Source: Peribacillus simplex NBRC 15720 = DSM 1321 (lineage in GTDB: Bacteria; Bacillota; Bacilli; Bacillales; DSM-1321). From it: a DNA stretch of 64,000 nucleotides. The position numbers and the translations under genes were made by a program. The stretch is from assembly GCF_002243645.1 (NCBI RefSeq), contig NZ_CP017704.1:4110001-4174000 (forward strand), in the 5' to 3' direction. Under the pieces are notes generated by a model. The model saw nothing but the letters and a program-made list of their open reading frames with translations, searched no databases and was not told where the DNA came from. This document shows, one piece after another, positions 26,793 to 36,421 of the stretch. Position 1 is the stretch's first letter, and each line of letters starts with the position of its first letter.

Positions 26793-28724
26793 ATGTCTGA
26801 ATTACTGAAAATATCTTTTCCTGACGGAGCGGTTAAGGAGTTTGCTAAAGGCACAACAACTGAAGACATCGCTGCGTCCATCAGCCCTGGATTAAGGAAA
26901 AAATCCATTGCCGGAAAATTCAATGGTGAATTATATGATTTGAAACGCCCGATTGAACAAGATGGTACAATCGAAATCGTCACACAGGATGCAGCGGATG
27001 CTCTTGAAGTATTGCGTCACAGTACAGCGCACTTGATGGCACAAGCGATCAAACGTTTGTACAAAAACGCTAAATTCGGCGTAGGGCCAGTCATCGAGGG
27101 CGGCTTTTACTATGATATGGATATGGAGGAATCATTGACTCCCGAAGACCTTCCATTGATTGAAAAAGAAATGAAGAAAATCGTCAATGAAAACTTGGAA
27201 ATTTCCCGCATCGAAGTGAGCCGTGATGAAGCGATTTCCCGTTTTAAAGAAATCGGCGACGAGTATAAATTGGAGTTGATCGATGCGATTCCTGCCGATC
27301 AGCAGGTAACGCTTTATGAGCAGGGTGAATTCTTTGACCTTTGCCGTGGAATTCATGTTCCATCAACGGGGAAAATCAAAGAATTCAAGCTATTGAGCAT
27401 CGCTGGAGCATACTGGAGAGGCGATAGCAAAAACAAAATGCTTCAACGCATTTACGGTACGGCTTTCTATAAAAAAGAAGAGTTAGCCGAACACCTGCGT
27501 TTCCTTGAAGAAGCCAAGGAACGTGACCACCGTAAAATCGGCAAAGAATTGAACTTGTTCATGAGCTCACAGAAAGTGGGGCAAGGGCTGCCGATGTGGT
27601 TGCCAAAAGGCGCGACCATCCGCCGGACAATCGAAAGGTATATCGTGGACAAGGAAGAACGTTTGGGTTATGACCATGTCTACACACCTGTAATGGGAAG
27701 CGTGGACCTTTATAAAACATCTGGTCACTGGGATCATTACCAGGACGGCATGTTCCCTGTCATGGAGATGGAAAACGAACAGCTTGTACTGCGTCCGATG
27801 AACTGTCCGCATCACATGATGGTCTATAAAAACAGTATCCATAGCTACCGCGAACTGCCAATCCGGATTGCCGAGCTAGGCTTGATGCACCGCTATGAAA
27901 TGTCAGGTGCCCTTTCCGGCCTTCAGCGTGTACGTGGGATGACATTGAATGATGCGCACATTTTCGTCCGTCCTGACCAAATCAAAGAAGAGTTCAAGCG
28001 CGTTGTGAACTTGGTTCTGGAAGTTTATAAAGATTTCGATATCAAGGATTATTCATTCCGTCTGTCTTATCGCGATCCTCAGGATACAGAAAAATACTTC
28101 GATGATGATAACATGTGGGAAAAAGCCCAAAGCATGTTAAAAGGCGCCATGGATGAACTTGGTCTGGATTACTTTGAAGCGGAAGGTGAAGCGGCATTCT
28201 ACGGTCCTAAGCTTGATGTTCAGGTGCGTACTGCCTTAGGGAAAGATGAAACGCTTTCCACTGTTCAGCTTGATTTCTTGCTTCCTGAACGCTTTGATCT
28301 TAATTACGTCGGAGAGGACGGCAAGCAGCACCGTCCGGTTGTTATCCACCGCGGCGTCGTTTCCACAATGGAACGTTTTGTCGCTTACTTGATCGAAGAA
28401 TACAAGGGGGCATTCCCGACTTGGCTTGCACCTATCCAAGCACAAGTGATCCCAGTTTCACCTGAAGTGCACTTGGATTATGCGAAAGAAGTACAGGAAA
28501 AACTTAAAGCGCAAGGCATTCGTGTCGATCTGGATACACGTGACGAGAAAATCGGTTACAAAATCCGTGAAGCGCAAATGCAAAAAATCCCGTACATGCT
28601 GGTTGTTGGAGACAATGAAGTCAAAGAAGGCAGCGTGAATGTACGTAAATACGGTGAACAAAAATCCGAAACGATCGCTTTTGAAGATTTCGTTTCAGCG
28701 ATTAAGGCGGAAGTAAGCCGTTAA
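26793..28724 (+). CDS. thrS: threonyl-tRNA synthetase
   Basis: Class II aminoacyl-tRNA synthetase charging tRNA-Thr, 643 residues. The TGS domain is at 1-65, followed by the editing (SAD) domain with the HxxxH motif [12 protein letters not shown]. The catalytic core has motif 1 in the [17 protein letters not shown] region, motif 2 [14 protein letters not shown]...[18 protein letters not shown] and motif 3 [22 protein letters not shown]. The zinc ligand Cys is in NCPHHM. The anticodon-binding domain is at 540-640 ([20 protein letters not shown]). ATG start with AAGGAGTG upstream. Control is by the T-box. Confidence 0.97.
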   Translation: MSELLKISFPDGAVKEFAKGTTTEDIAASISPGLRKKSIAGKFNGELYDLKRPIEQDGTIEIVTQDAADALEVLRHSTAHLMAQAIKRLYKNAKFGVGPVIEGGFYYDMDMEESLTPEDLPLIEKEMKKIVNENLEISRIEVSRDEAISRFKEIGDEYKLELIDAIPADQQVTLYEQGEFFDLCRGIHVPSTGKIKEFKLLSIAGAYWRGDSKNKMLQRIYGTAFYKKEELAEHLRFLEEAKERDHRKIGKELNLFMSSQKVGQGLPMWLPKGATIRRTIERYIVDKEERLGYDHVYTPVMGSVDLYKTSGHWDHYQDGMFPVMEMENEQLVLRPMNCPHHMMVYKNSIHSYRELPIRIAELGLMHRYEMSGALSGLQRVRGMTLNDAHIFVRPDQIKEEFKRVVNLVLEVYKDFDIKDYSFRLSYRDPQDTEKYFDDDNMWEKAQSMLKGAMDELGLDYFEAEGEAAFYGPKLDVQVRTALGKDETLSTVQLDFLLPERFDLNYVGEDGKQHRPVVIHRGVVSTMERFVAYLIEEYKGAFPTWLAPIQAQVIPVSPEVHLDYAKEVQEKLKAQGIRVDLDTRDEKIGYKIREAQMQKIPYMLVVGDNEVKEGSVNVRKYGEQKSETIAFEDFVSAIKAEVSR

Positions 28725-28728
28725 CAGC

Positions 28729-28764
28729 GAAAAGAGGGGCACATATAGTTGTGTCCCTCTTTTC
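28729..28764. terminator. terminator after thrS
   Basis: GAAAAGAGGGgCACA pairs with TGTGtCCCTCTTTTC around a short loop, starting four bases after the stop. Confidence 0.9.
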
Positions 28765-28830
28765 ATTTAATGCATGATAAAATGAAACCATCATGTGAAA
28801 ATATGTACAGCAATGAAAAGGAGGGTCAGC

Positions 28831-29001
28831 ATGAAAAAGAAATTTTCTTATCTATTCGGACCGACATTCCTTGTCATCATCATCTTATTGTTATTGGATG
28901 ATTATCGACAATATGCCATTGTCCCGGTCCTGCTTTTTTGGATAGCGCTATTTTCTTGGGACAGCATTGAGAAAAAGAAAAAGGCGAAAGAAAACTCTTA
29001 A
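28831..29001 (+). CDS. small hypothetical membrane protein, 56 aa
   Basis: A short ORF starting ATG 28831, seven bases after AAAGGAGGG. The product begins MKKKFSYLFGP, has one or two hydrophobic helices (about residues 9-24 and 31-44) with LLLLDDYRQYA between them, and ends in a Lys-rich tail (EKKKKAKENS). The strong ribosome site and membrane-protein composition support a real gene; I do not recognise a family. Upstream ATGs at 28795 and 28813 are less likely. It lies 53 bases before a GNAT gene in the same direction. Confidence 0.6.
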   Translation: MKKKFSYLFGPTFLVIIILLLLDDYRQYAIVPVLLFWIALFSWDSIEKKKKAKENS

Positions 29002-29054
29002 CATTTGATGGCTTCGATCAGTATGGACTGTAACCAAAGGGGGAGTTGGGATAA

Positions 29055-29549
29055 ATGGAGATTAGAAAGGCTTCAAGGGAAGACGCGGGTAACTTGGCAG
29101 CACTATTCAATCATGTTGAAGATTCCGGGTATATGCTGTTCAACCCTGGGGAAAGAAAAGCGACCGGGAACCAAGTGGAAAAGCAAATGGAGCAAATCGA
29201 AAAAAATCCCCTTTCAGTTATCCTCGTTGCTGCGAGCGGCCATGAGTTGAATGGTTACTTAATCTTATTGGGCAATCAATTGGGCCGAACGAGGCATTCG
29301 GCCAAAATCGTCATCGGCATCGCCGAACAGGACAGAGGAAAAGGCATCGGTACGAAGCTATTTCAGAAAATGGAGGAGCATGCACGGACGAACGAAATAC
29401 GGCGCCTGGAATTGTCCGTAATTGCAAACAACTCCCCTGCGCTTTCCTTATATCGAAAGGTGGGTTTTGAAAAGGAAGGAATAAAGCGGGAATCACTGTT
29501 TTTTGATGGAAAGTATCATGATGAATATTTTTTGTCCAAATTACTTTAA
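29055..29549 (+). CDS. GNAT family N-acetyltransferase
   Basis: 164-residue GCN5-related acetyltransferase; the substrate cannot be named. The acetyl-CoA binding motif A reads VIGIAEQDRGKGIGTKLFQKM at about 95-116 (Q-D-R-G-K-G-I-G). Motif B is LELSVIANNSPALSLYRKVGFEKEGIKRE at about 120-148, typical of RimI/YhhY-like enzymes. The N-terminal substrate segment contains YMLFNPGERKATGNQVEKQM. ATG start after AAGGGGGAG. It sits between thrS and infC, a spot that is variable between Bacillus species. Confidence 0.85.
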   Translation: MEIRKASREDAGNLAALFNHVEDSGYMLFNPGERKATGNQVEKQMEQIEKNPLSVILVAASGHELNGYLILLGNQLGRTRHSAKIVIGIAEQDRGKGIGTKLFQKMEEHARTNEIRRLELSVIANNSPALSLYRKVGFEKEGIKRESLFFDGKYHDEYFLSKLL

Positions 29550-29558
29550 AAAAACGTA

Positions 29559-29652
29559 TTGTCAAATAACAGAATGTCTGATAATATTAATTTTGTTGTG
29601 AAAAACGAATAAAATTTAGCATTTGACAAGTCATCAGTGTTTATGATATATT
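29559..29652 (+). promoter_or_regulatory. tandem promoters of infC-rpmI-rplT
   Basis: P1: TTGTCA (29559-29564), 17 bp, TAATAT (29582-29587). P2: TTGACA (29623-29628), 18 bp, TATATT (29647-29652). P2 has a perfect -35 and would give a leader of about 240 nt. Confidence 0.65.
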
Positions 29653-29673
29653 TCTAAAGTGAATTGAATACGT

Positions 29674-29808
29674 GTTTGATGAAAAGAAGAAGCACCCGCT
29701 TCTCACCTGGTTGACGCAAACAATGCAGTTAACAGGTCATGATTTGATTATTTGGATCTTTCTGAATGAGTCTATCAGTGTGGGTGCAGCATGCATCCAC
29801 ACTTTTTT
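29674..29808 (+). promoter_or_regulatory. L20-type ribosomal leader with terminator
   Basis: The leader ends in a strong terminator, AGTGTGGgTGCA/TGCAtCCACACT plus six T, at 29777-29808, 90 bases before infC. Upstream pairing includes GAAGCacccGCTTC (29691-29704) and complementary segments around AACCTGG-like/CCAGGTT stretches. In B. subtilis L20 binds this leader and terminates transcription of infC-rpmI-rplT; the same is inferred here from position, gene order and terminator. Confidence 0.75.
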
Positions 29809-29897
29809 ATTATGATTATATCCTGTAAGCGAGTTGTGAGCGTGACCGAATTTATTCAAATATTCGTATTCGCCAATATCTTTGGAGGTGGCTAACT

Positions 29898-30413
29898 ATT
29901 AGTAAAGACGCGATGGTAAACGAGGGCATCCGAGCCCGTGAAGTTCGTCTTATTGACCAAAACGGAGAACAACTTGGAATTAAAACGAAATTCGAAGCAT
30001 TGGAAATTGCCGCTCGTGTAAATCTTGATCTAGTTTTAGTTGCTGCAAATGCAAAGCCTCCGGTAGCCCGGATCATGGACTACGGAAAACACCGCTTCGA
30101 GCAGCAAAAGAAAGACAAGGAAGCACGTAAAAATCAAAAAGTCATCAGTCTGAAAGAGGTTCGTTTGAGCCCAACGATTGAAGAACATGATTTCAATACG
30201 AAGCTTCGCAACGGTATTAAATTCCTTGAAAAAGGCGATAAAGTAAAAGCTTCTATCCGATTCAAAGGACGTGCCATTACGCATAAGGAAATTGGTCAAC
30301 GTGTACTCGTTCGTTTTTCTGAAGCATGTAAAGAAGTGGCTACAATCGAGCAACACCCAAAAATGGACGGGCGCAGCATGTTCATTATCTTAGCACCGAA
30401 AAACGAAAAGTAA
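29898..30413 (+). CDS. infC: translation initiation factor IF-3 (ATT start)
   Basis: IF-3 binds the 30S subunit and checks start codon and initiator tRNA. The frame opens with the rare start ATT at 29898, seven bases after GGAGGTG, giving [26 protein letters not shown], 171 residues. The downstream ATG at 29913 would cut conserved residues and has no ribosome site. An AUU start on infC is known from E. coli and Bacillus and lets IF-3 repress itself. Domains: N-terminal 1-80 ([28 protein letters not shown]), Lys-rich linker, C-terminal 90-171 ([20 protein letters not shown]). Confidence 0.95.
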   Translation: MSKDAMVNEGIRAREVRLIDQNGEQLGIKTKFEALEIAARVNLDLVLVAANAKPPVARIMDYGKHRFEQQKKDKEARKNQKVISLKEVRLSPTIEEHDFNTKLRNGIKFLEKGDKVKASIRFKGRAITHKEIGQRVLVRFSEACKEVATIEQHPKMDGRSMFIILAPKNEK

Positions 30414-30447
30414 TTGTAAAGTAATTTGTAATGAGGAGGAATACCTT

Positions 30448-30648
30448 ATGCCTAAAATGAAAACTCACCGCGGATCTGCTAAACGTTTCAAAAAGACTGG
30501 ATCCGGCAAACTTAAGCGTTCTAACGCTTACACAAGCCATTTATTTGCTAACAAATCTACTAAGCAAAAGCGTAAGCTTCGCAAAGCTAGCCTTGTAAGC
30601 AAAGGTGACTTCAAACGTATTCGTCATATGCTAGACAACATTAAATAA
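30448..30648 (+). CDS. rpmI: 50S ribosomal protein L35
   Basis: L35, 66 residues, part of the large subunit. The family signature [24 protein letters not shown] is at the N-terminus and the protein is strongly basic throughout. ATG follows GAGGAGG. It is second in the infC-rpmI-rplT operon, 34 bases after infC and 35 bases before rplT. Confidence 0.97.
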   Translation: MPKMKTHRGSAKRFKKTGSGKLKRSNAYTSHLFANKSTKQKRKLRKASLVSKGDFKRIRHMLDNIK

Positions 30649-30683
30649 GTTCGATTTATCGAGTTAAATAGGAGGGAAATAAC

Positions 30684-31043
30684 ATGCCACGTGTAAAAGG
30701 CGGTACTGTTACTCGCAAACGTCGTAAAAAGGTAATAAAATTAGCTAAAGGTTACTATGGCGCGAAACATATTCTTTTCAAAGTAGCTAACCAACAAGTA
30801 ATGAAGTCAGGAAACTATGCTTTCCGTGACCGTCGTCAAAAGAAACGTGATTTCCGCAAACTTTGGATCACTCGTATCAACGCTGCAGCACGCATCAACG
30901 GTCTTTCTTACAGCCGTTTAATGCATGGTCTAAAGCTTGCTGGTATCGAAGTGAACCGCAAAATGCTTGCTGATCTTGCTGTTGCTGACGAACAAGCTTT
31001 TGCTCAATTAGCAACTGCTGCTAAACAACAATTAGACAAATAA
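30684..31043 (+). CDS. rplT: 50S ribosomal protein L20
   Basis: L20, 119 residues, binds 23S rRNA early in large-subunit assembly and is the repressor of its own operon through the leader RNA. Conserved blocks are [44 protein letters not shown] and the C-terminal RNA-binding domain [29 protein letters not shown] after AGGAGG. A terminator follows 13 bases after the stop. Confidence 0.97.
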   Translation: MPRVKGGTVTRKRRKKVIKLAKGYYGAKHILFKVANQQVMKSGNYAFRDRRQKKRDFRKLWITRINAAARINGLSYSRLMHGLKLAGIEVNRKMLADLAVADEQAFAQLATAAKQQLDK

Positions 31044-31056
31044 GTCTGACTGATAC

Positions 31057-31087
31057 AGCCACTCTCTTTTCAAGAGGGTGGCTTTTT
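31057..31087 (+). terminator. terminator after rplT
   Basis: AGCCACtCTCTT pairs with AAGAGgGTGGCT, then TTTT. Confidence 0.88.
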
Positions 31088-31111
31088 ACATATTTAAAGG
31101 AGGGAATGAGG

Positions 31112-31387
31112 ATGCAAGGAGTATGGTTCATTGCTGCTTATATGATCATCACAAACATCATCGGGTTTGCCTTAATGGGAATCGACAAAAGGAAAGCGCG
31201 TAATGGGGAGTACCGGATCAGCGAAAAGACACTTTGGTTTTGGGCGGTCATAGGCGGAGGGACTGGGACCTTTTTGGGGATGAAGCAATTCCGCCATAAG
31301 ACGAAGCATGCCGCTTTTAAGTGGGGCCTGCCTATATTGATGGTTCTTCAGATAGCCTTATTGATTAAGATATTCATTCAATTGTAA
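31112..31387 (+). CDS. ysdA: DUF1294 family membrane protein, YsdA-like
   Basis: 91-residue membrane protein of the DUF1294 family; function unknown. It has three hydrophobic helices with the family signature NIIGFALMGIDKRKAR after the first helix and the motif GGGTGTFLGMKQFRHKT before the last. I chose ATG 31112, eight bases after GGAGG; ATG 31106 is only two bases from it. Same place as B. subtilis ysdA, just after rplT. Confidence 0.85.
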   Translation: MQGVWFIAAYMIITNIIGFALMGIDKRKARNGEYRISEKTLWFWAVIGGGTGTFLGMKQFRHKTKHAAFKWGLPILMVLQIALLIKIFIQL

Positions 31388-31447
31388 TATGTAGCCCATA
31401 TAATGTATATGCTTGTAGAAGCAGCAAAGAGTAGCTGGAGGGAGAGC

Positions 31448-32017
31448 ATGAATGATAAACTGACACTTGTGATGAGCTACGTTCAATCAGGAAGCGTGTT
31501 TGCGCCGTTGATTTTTATCACCTTTCATTTATTAAGGCAATTTTTATTCATTCCCGTCATAGTGGTTTGCATGTCTGGAGGAGTATTATTCGGGGCAGCT
31601 TTTGGAACCATCTATTCGGTAATCGGTTTGACCTTGTCCAGTATGGCCTTTTATTTCGTGATAGGCAAATTTCCGAAAACAAAGGATAGGCTGCTGCGGC
31701 TTAAGAATAAGCTGTTTGGAAACCGAAAGCTAAACAGCAGGCAAATTGCAGTACTGAGGCTAATACCATTCATACACTTTTACTTACTGTCGCTTTGCTT
31801 ATTGGAATCCAATAAAGGGCTGAAAAATTATTTTTATCTATCCTTCATGACCAATCTCCCTGTAGCATTCGTATACACGGTTTTTGGCCACTATATTTCA
31901 GATTTCAGTCCAACGCTGATCGTCATTATTTTATTATCCTTAACCTTATTGTTATATTTATTGAGAGAGAAGCAGACGGTCGTCCCTTGGAAGGAATTTT
32001 TTCGTTCAGATGATTAA
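31448..32017 (+). CDS. TVP38/TMEM64 (DedA-like) membrane protein
   Basis: 189-residue polytopic membrane protein of the TVP38/TMEM64 (VTT/DedA superfamily) group, implicated in lipid scrambling or membrane homeostasis in other members. The conserved core VVCMSGGVLFGAAFGTIYSVIGLTLSSMAFYFVIGKF at about 42-78 contains the re-entrant loop with small residues. Basic residues (RLRLKNKLFGNRK) follow, and then RLIPFIHFYLLS and a C-terminal helix pair. Start ATG 31448, following GGAGGGAG; upstream in-frame ATGs at 31403 and 31409 lack ribosome sites. Confidence 0.82.
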   Translation: MNDKLTLVMSYVQSGSVFAPLIFITFHLLRQFLFIPVIVVCMSGGVLFGAAFGTIYSVIGLTLSSMAFYFVIGKFPKTKDRLLRLKNKLFGNRKLNSRQIAVLRLIPFIHFYLLSLCLLESNKGLKNYFYLSFMTNLPVAFVYTVFGHYISDFSPTLIVIILLSLTLLLYLLREKQTVVPWKEFFRSDD

Positions 32018-32020
32018 TAT

Positions 32021-32051
32021 AGAGCCTTGAGTCCATTTTCCTCAAGGCTCT
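32021..32051. terminator. bidirectional hairpin between convergent genes
   Basis: AGAGCCTTGAG and CTCAAGGCTCT form a perfect 11-bp stem between the TVP38 gene (+) and ysdB (-). T-runs are weak, so termination may be partial. Confidence 0.65.
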
Positions 32052-32070
32052 TCATTACGCGTGATTTTTT

Positions 32071-32451
32071 TCATTTTTGTAAAAACTCCTTAACCGGGCT
32101 CTTCCAATCGATAACGGCTTCCGGATATTGTTTTTTAATGGCTGCCTCGATTTTTAAGAAGTCATCTCGCTTCAAGCCTTTTAGGCCGGCCACTTTTTTA
32201 GGCCATATGAAGATGGAGATGACCTCAAAGGAGCGTTCCGTCGTCCCTAAATACTTTTCCCCTTCGAACATTACCCCGTTGTACGTCAATAAAAAATTCT
32301 TTCGTATATTGGCTGTATCGTCGAGCAGAAAGAACTTTTTCTGTTCATGTGCCAGCTCTAATTTTCTTTTCGGATTAAATAGGTATTTGATGACTGTATA
32401 TATTAAGAAAATGATGAGAGCCAAAAGAATGAACCGCATGATCAATACCAT
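32071..32451 (-). CDS. ysdB: YsdB-like sigma-W regulon protein
   Basis: 126-residue protein with one N-terminal TM helix (MVLIMRFILLALIIFLIYTVIKYLF) and a cytoplasmic domain beginning with a basic stretch (NPKRKLELAHEQKKFFLLDD). It ends EAAIKKQYPEAVIDWKSPVKEFLQK. Function unknown; the B. subtilis counterpart belongs to the envelope-stress sigma-W regulon. I chose the ATG at 32451, eight bases after GGAGG, over the longer ATG at 32487. A perfect sigma-W type promoter lies 38-63 bp upstream, supporting the assignment. Confidence 0.8.
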   Translation of the reverse strand: MVLIMRFILLALIIFLIYTVIKYLFNPKRKLELAHEQKKFFLLDDTANIRKNFLLTYNGVMFEGEKYLGTTERSFEVISIFIWPKKVAGLKGLKRDDFLKIEAAIKKQYPEAVIDWKSPVKEFLQK

Positions 32452-32488
32452 GGAGCCTACCTCCTTAAACAGAGTGATTCCCTTCATT

Positions 32489-32514
32489 TACGTATGGGTT
32501 TTTAATAAGTTTCA
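32489..32514 (-). promoter_or_regulatory. sigma-W type promoter of ysdB
   Basis: On the minus strand TGAAAC (32514-32509), 16 bp, CGTA (32492-32489). This is an exact match to the ECF sigma-W consensus TGAAAC-N16-CGTA. It lies divergently from the dUTPase-like gene. Confidence 0.82.
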
Positions 32515-32555
32515 TTTATTTGATATAATTTAGGGGAAGACGATGGAAAGAAGTG

Positions 32556-33050
32556 ATGAAAATGAACATAGGTAAATTAATGGAAATGCAGGCAGCTTTG
32601 GATGAGCATATACAATCAAAGCATGATTTGGGTGCTGAAGATTTGGTGGAACGGAAGATACTCGCTCTTTTAGTGGAGCTTGGAGAGCTTGCCAATGAAA
32701 CAAGATGTTTTAAATTCTGGAGTCTTAAAGGCCCCTCTGATAAGGAAACGATTTTGGCTGAATACGTGGATGGCATTCATTTCATTTTGTCACTCGGGAT
32801 TGAACGGGGATTTGTACCGGAAGTTCCATCTGCACTCAAGATGAATCAGGAGGATTTGACGGTACAATTTACTGCTATTTACGGGTACATCAGTGAATTT
32901 CGCACACAGTTGACAGAGTCATCTTTCCAAAAGGTTTTTGCTGCGTATTTACATTTAGGGGAGTTGCTTGGATTTTCAGCAGTGGATGTGGAAAAAGCAT
33001 ATGTAAGTAAAAATGAAGTGAACTACGAAAGGCAAAAGCAAGGCTATTGA
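32556..33050 (+). CDS. dUTPase-like all-alpha NTP pyrophosphatase
   Basis: 164-residue protein of the all-alpha NTP pyrophosphatase superfamily, most like dimeric dUTP diphosphatases, which hydrolyse dUTP to dUMP and keep uracil out of DNA. The metal site is seen as ELGELANE (about 46-53) and EYVDGIHFIL (about 72-81), the E-x-x-E and E-x-x-D helices. The active-site Trp/Lys segment KFWSLKG lies between. Start ATG 32556 with GGAAAG upstream; GTG 32553 and ATG 32562 are alternatives. The assignment to dUTP rather than another NTP is moderately sure. Confidence 0.8.
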   Translation: MKMNIGKLMEMQAALDEHIQSKHDLGAEDLVERKILALLVELGELANETRCFKFWSLKGPSDKETILAEYVDGIHFILSLGIERGFVPEVPSALKMNQEDLTVQFTAIYGYISEFRTQLTESSFQKVFAAYLHLGELLGFSAVDVEKAYVSKNEVNYERQKQGY

Positions 33051-33057
33051 TTGCTGA

Positions 33058-33086
33058 TTGTTTATGCAAACAATTATCTGTATAAT
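33058..33086 (+). promoter_or_regulatory. promoter of the M42 peptidase gene
   Basis: TTGTTT (33058-33063), 17-bp spacer, TATAAT (33081-33086), 35 bases before the start codon. Confidence 0.55.
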
Positions 33087-33121
33087 TATTCTTGTAATGT
33101 AAGTTATAGGGAGGTAAAGGA

Positions 33122-34207
33122 ATGGCTCAATTGGATGAAACGTTAAGGATGCTGCGGGACTTAACGGATGCTAAAGGCATTGCAGGAAATGAAAGTGAAG
33201 TAAGAAAAGTGATGACCGAATACATAACGCCATTTGCCGATGAAATATCGGCAGATGGCCTGGGAAGTTTAATTGCCAAGAAAACGGGTGATGAAAACGG
33301 ACCGAAAATCGTCGTTACGGGGCATATGGACGAAGTTGGTTTCATGATAACCCAGATTGATGATAAAGGATTTTTGCGTTTTCAGCCGGTAGGGGGCTGG
33401 TGGTCACAGGTAATGCTGGCCCAGCGCGTGACGATCGTTACAAGTAAAGGTGATATAACTGGCATTATCGGTTCCAAGCCGCCTCATATCCTGTCAGCGG
33501 AGGCGCGGAAGAAGCCGATTGATATTAAGGATATGTTTATTGATATTGGTGCATCCAGCAAAGAAGAGGTTAAGGAATGGGGCGTCAAGCCAGGGGATAT
33601 GGTTGTGCCATATTTTGAATTCACGGTCATGAATAATGAAAAGATGCTGCTCGCCAAAGCCTGGGACAATCGAATTGGCTGTGCAATCGCCATTGATGTT
33701 CTTAAACAGCTGAAAGACAGCGACCATCCTAATGTAGTTTATGGAATTGGTGCTGTCCAAGAAGAGGTCGGCCTGCGTGGCTCCAAAACATCCACATTCA
33801 AAATTCAGCCGGATATCGGTTTTGCCGTCGATGTCGGCATTGCTGGTGATACACCGGGGGTTACCGAAAAAGAAGCGATGAGTAAGATGGGGGAAGGCCC
33901 GCAAATCGTCATATATGATTCATCGATGGTGGCACATAAAGGATTACGTGATTTCGTCACCGACACGGCTGATGAAATGAATATTCCTTATCAATATGAA
34001 TCGATTCCAGGCGGCGGAACGGATGCCGGCTCCATCCATTTAACGGCAAATGGTGTGCCCGCACTGGCGATCACGATTGCCACACGCTACATTCATTCAC
34101 ACGCAGCAATGCTTCACCGGGATGATTATGAGAATGCAGTTAAGCTCATTGTCGAAGTGATTAAACGCCTCGATCGTGAAGCGGTTGATCGGATCATTTA
34201 CGAGTAA
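33122..34207 (+). CDS. ysdC: M42 family glutamyl/deblocking aminopeptidase, YsdC-like
   Basis: 361-residue metallo-aminopeptidase of family M42 (YsdC/PepA/FrvX). These form large TET-type dodecamers that trim peptides. Metal ligands and catalytic residues are visible in [10 protein letters not shown] (about 69-78), [11 protein letters not shown] (Asp ligand, about 180), [12 protein letters not shown] (catalytic Glu and ligand, about 212-223), FAVDVG (about 237) and [12 protein letters not shown] (His ligand, about 325). ATG 33122 after GGGAGG. Same neighbourhood as ysdC in B. subtilis. Confidence 0.92.
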   Translation: MAQLDETLRMLRDLTDAKGIAGNESEVRKVMTEYITPFADEISADGLGSLIAKKTGDENGPKIVVTGHMDEVGFMITQIDDKGFLRFQPVGGWWSQVMLAQRVTIVTSKGDITGIIGSKPPHILSAEARKKPIDIKDMFIDIGASSKEEVKEWGVKPGDMVVPYFEFTVMNNEKMLLAKAWDNRIGCAIAIDVLKQLKDSDHPNVVYGIGAVQEEVGLRGSKTSTFKIQPDIGFAVDVGIAGDTPGVTEKEAMSKMGEGPQIVIYDSSMVAHKGLRDFVTDTADEMNIPYQYESIPGGGTDAGSIHLTANGVPALAITIATRYIHSHAAMLHRDDYENAVKLIVEVIKRLDREAVDRIIYE

Positions 34208-34220
34208 TATAGTGAAAGTT

Positions 34221-34262
34221 AAAAATGGAGAGGCCTAATCAGGTCCTCTCCATTTTCTTTTT
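34221..34262. terminator. bidirectional terminator ysdC/lutC
   Basis: AAAATGGAGAGG pairs with CCTCTCCATTTT with A- and T-runs on the two sides; it serves the convergent ysdC and lutABC units. Confidence 0.88.
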
Positions 34263-34269
34263 CTTATTT

Positions 34270-34971
34270 CTACTTATCTTCGACGATTATATAGACCGCT
34301 TTGATGGGTCCATGGACGCCGACGACAAGGTCCATTTCGATATCAGCCGAATTGCTCGGTCCTGTTATGAAATTGATGCAGGAAGGAACGACTTCGCCCC
34401 GGGTAACTTTTGAACGGATGGCCGCAGCAGCCTGGGTCATTCGCGGGACGATGGTGCTTTTTGGAATGATGGAAACATGGCAGGAAGGAAGGAAGCTGAT
34501 GGAACGGCCGTGGTCCTTGTCGCTGAACAAGACGACGGTTGCTGATTCTGCTAGTGTCAGCTCACTGAATGTGATTCCAATGTTAGCACTTTCTGCTTTT
34601 TCGATATTTTCTTTCCCGGCTTGGTGATTCCATATATGGACATCTTTTTCTTTTAAGATACCCTCTAACCCATAGTTGAAAAATCGATCGTCCTTAGGGA
34701 TGATCAAGGGTCCGTTTCCAAGTTCCTCGATCACCTGTTGTAAACAATGCATCACTTGCTTGGAGTCGGTAACGTGAAACTGAGTATGCACCCGTTTACA
34801 TTGTTCCTTCAATTCCGCGACAAGATCATTTGGTGTCGCATGTTTCAAAACTTCTTTTTGGGGGGCGTGCTTCCATTCCGGAACGGAAATGCCTTTCGTA
34901 ATAGGAGCCCTTCCCAGGTTTTTGGCTATATTGTTTAAAAATGTCCCTTCATTATGGATGGTTCCATTCAT
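34270..34971 (-). CDS. lutC: lactate utilization protein C
   Basis: LutC is one of three subunits of the LutABC iron-sulfur L-lactate oxidation system converting lactate to pyruvate. The 233-residue LUD-domain protein shows [19 protein letters not shown], then [46 protein letters not shown], and ends [29 protein letters not shown]. The ATG at 34971 overlaps the lutB stop (ATGA) and follows AGGAGGG inside lutB. The longer frame to 35058 lies wholly within lutB and is not used. Confidence 0.93.
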   Translation of the reverse strand: MNGTIHNEGTFLNNIAKNLGRAPITKGISVPEWKHAPQKEVLKHATPNDLVAELKEQCKRVHTQFHVTDSKQVMHCLQQVIEELGNGPLIIPKDDRFFNYGLEGILKEKDVHIWNHQAGKENIEKAESANIGITFSELTLAESATVVLFSDKDHGRSISFLPSCHVSIIPKSTIVPRMTQAAAAIRSKVTRGEVVPSCINFITGPSNSADIEMDLVVGVHGPIKAVYIIVEDK

Positions 34972-36398
34972 GATGGTTTCCCTCCTTTTTCCCGATTTTT
35001 GAACCAGTCCCGAAAGCTCTCTTTCCCTGGAGCAGGGAACTCGCGGCTTTCTGTCCAAGTTTTGAGTGGTCCCGGTCCTTTCGAGATGATATCCCCCGTT
35101 TTAAAAGGTGACATCGCTGATGGGGCCATTTTGGAGCCGAACTTATAAAGCATAGGCGAGGCCGCACCGATACCGAAGGCCTTCATGGCCATCTTTTCTG
35201 AAAATGGCGCCATTTTTTCCTTTTCAACGATGACTTCACGATGCTTCCTCAGTAAATCATGGAGAGGAATCTTTACCGGACAAGCATCAGTACAGGCTGC
35301 ACAAAGAGTGGATGCATATGGCAATTCCTTGAAATCATCATATCCTCCGAGTAAGGGTGAAAGCACAGCACCGATTGGTCCCGGATATATTGAACCGTAT
35401 GAATGACCGCCAACCTGGCGATAGACCGGGCAGACATTTATACAGGCCGCACAGCGGATGCATTGAAGAACGGATTGAAACTCAGTTCCTAAAATGGAGG
35501 AGCGTCCATTATCTACGATCACAAGATGAAATTCCTCGGGTCCGTCTATATCGCCTTCATCCCGCGGACCGGTAAGTGCGGTGATGTAACTAGTCAATCT
35601 TTGGCCGACAGCGCTTCTTGTCAATAAGCTGACAAGGACTTCGAATTCATCGAATGTAGGCACAAGCCGTTCCATTCCCATCACGGTAATTTGTGTTTTT
35701 GGGAGGGCAGTGACCAAATCGGCATTTCCTTCATTCGTCACCAAACCGATCGAGCCAGTTTCCGCAATTGCAAAATTACAGCCGGTAATGCCCACATCGG
35801 CACTTAAGAAATCTTTCCGCAGAATGCCCCGCACATGTGCGGTAAGCTCTTCCGGTTTTTCGGTTTGCGTATATGCAAGCTTTTCTTTAAAAACATCCCT
35901 AATCTGCTCTTTATTTTTATGGAGAGCAGGTGCGACGATATGGGAAGGGGGATCATGATCATCCACTTGTAAAATGTATTCACCAAGGTCCGTTTCAACG
36001 ACATCGAGCCCAACTCCTTCAAGAGTTGCATTCAAATTGATCTCTTCAGTGACCATCGATTTTGATTTCACGACCTTTTTGGCATTCTTTTTTAAAATGA
36101 CATCCTTAATGTATCCGCTTGCTTCTTCAGCCGTCTCAGCGAAGAAGACATGACCGCCCCTTTTCGAAACGTTTTCTGCAAGCTGGTGCAAATAGAAATC
36201 AAGGTTACTAAGCACATGCTGCCGGATTTCTTCCCCAAGGGAACGCCAATCCTCCCAGCTTCCCAATTCATCAACGGCAGTCAGCCGCCGTCCGTGTAAT
36301 CGTTCTTGGGCACTCGATACGGCCAATCGCATAAAATCATTATGTATTCCTTCATCCACCCGGTCTTTAAATTTGGCAGAACTGGTTTTCATAGCCAT
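34968..36398 (-). CDS. lutB: lactate utilization iron-sulfur protein B
   Basis: LutB, 476 residues, has an N-terminal LUD domain and two 4Fe-4S ferredoxin motifs, [16 protein letters not shown] and [18 protein letters not shown], at about 310-380. The LUD part includes [32 protein letters not shown]. It probably passes electrons within LutABC toward the quinone pool (inference from family). ATG 36398 lies eight bases after GGAGGG. It begins 24 bases after lutA and overlaps lutC by four. Confidence 0.95.
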   Translation of the reverse strand: MAMKTSSAKFKDRVDEGIHNDFMRLAVSSAQERLHGRRLTAVDELGSWEDWRSLGEEIRQHVLSNLDFYLHQLAENVSKRGGHVFFAETAEEASGYIKDVILKKNAKKVVKSKSMVTEEINLNATLEGVGLDVVETDLGEYILQVDDHDPPSHIVAPALHKNKEQIRDVFKEKLAYTQTEKPEELTAHVRGILRKDFLSADVGITGCNFAIAETGSIGLVTNEGNADLVTALPKTQITVMGMERLVPTFDEFEVLVSLLTRSAVGQRLTSYITALTGPRDEGDIDGPEEFHLVIVDNGRSSILGTEFQSVLQCIRCAACINVCPVYRQVGGHSYGSIYPGPIGAVLSPLLGGYDDFKELPYASTLCAACTDACPVKIPLHDLLRKHREVIVEKEKMAPFSEKMAMKAFGIGAASPMLYKFGSKMAPSAMSPFKTGDIISKGPGPLKTWTESREFPAPGKESFRDWFKNREKGGKPS

Positions 36399-36421
36399 AA
36401 GTTTTTCCCTCCTCGCTTTCT

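Noticed and set aside
32027..32533. 168-codon open frame on the plus strand opposite ysdB
   Set aside because: ysdB on the minus strand has a sigma-W promoter, ribosome site and family match; the plus frame has none of these.
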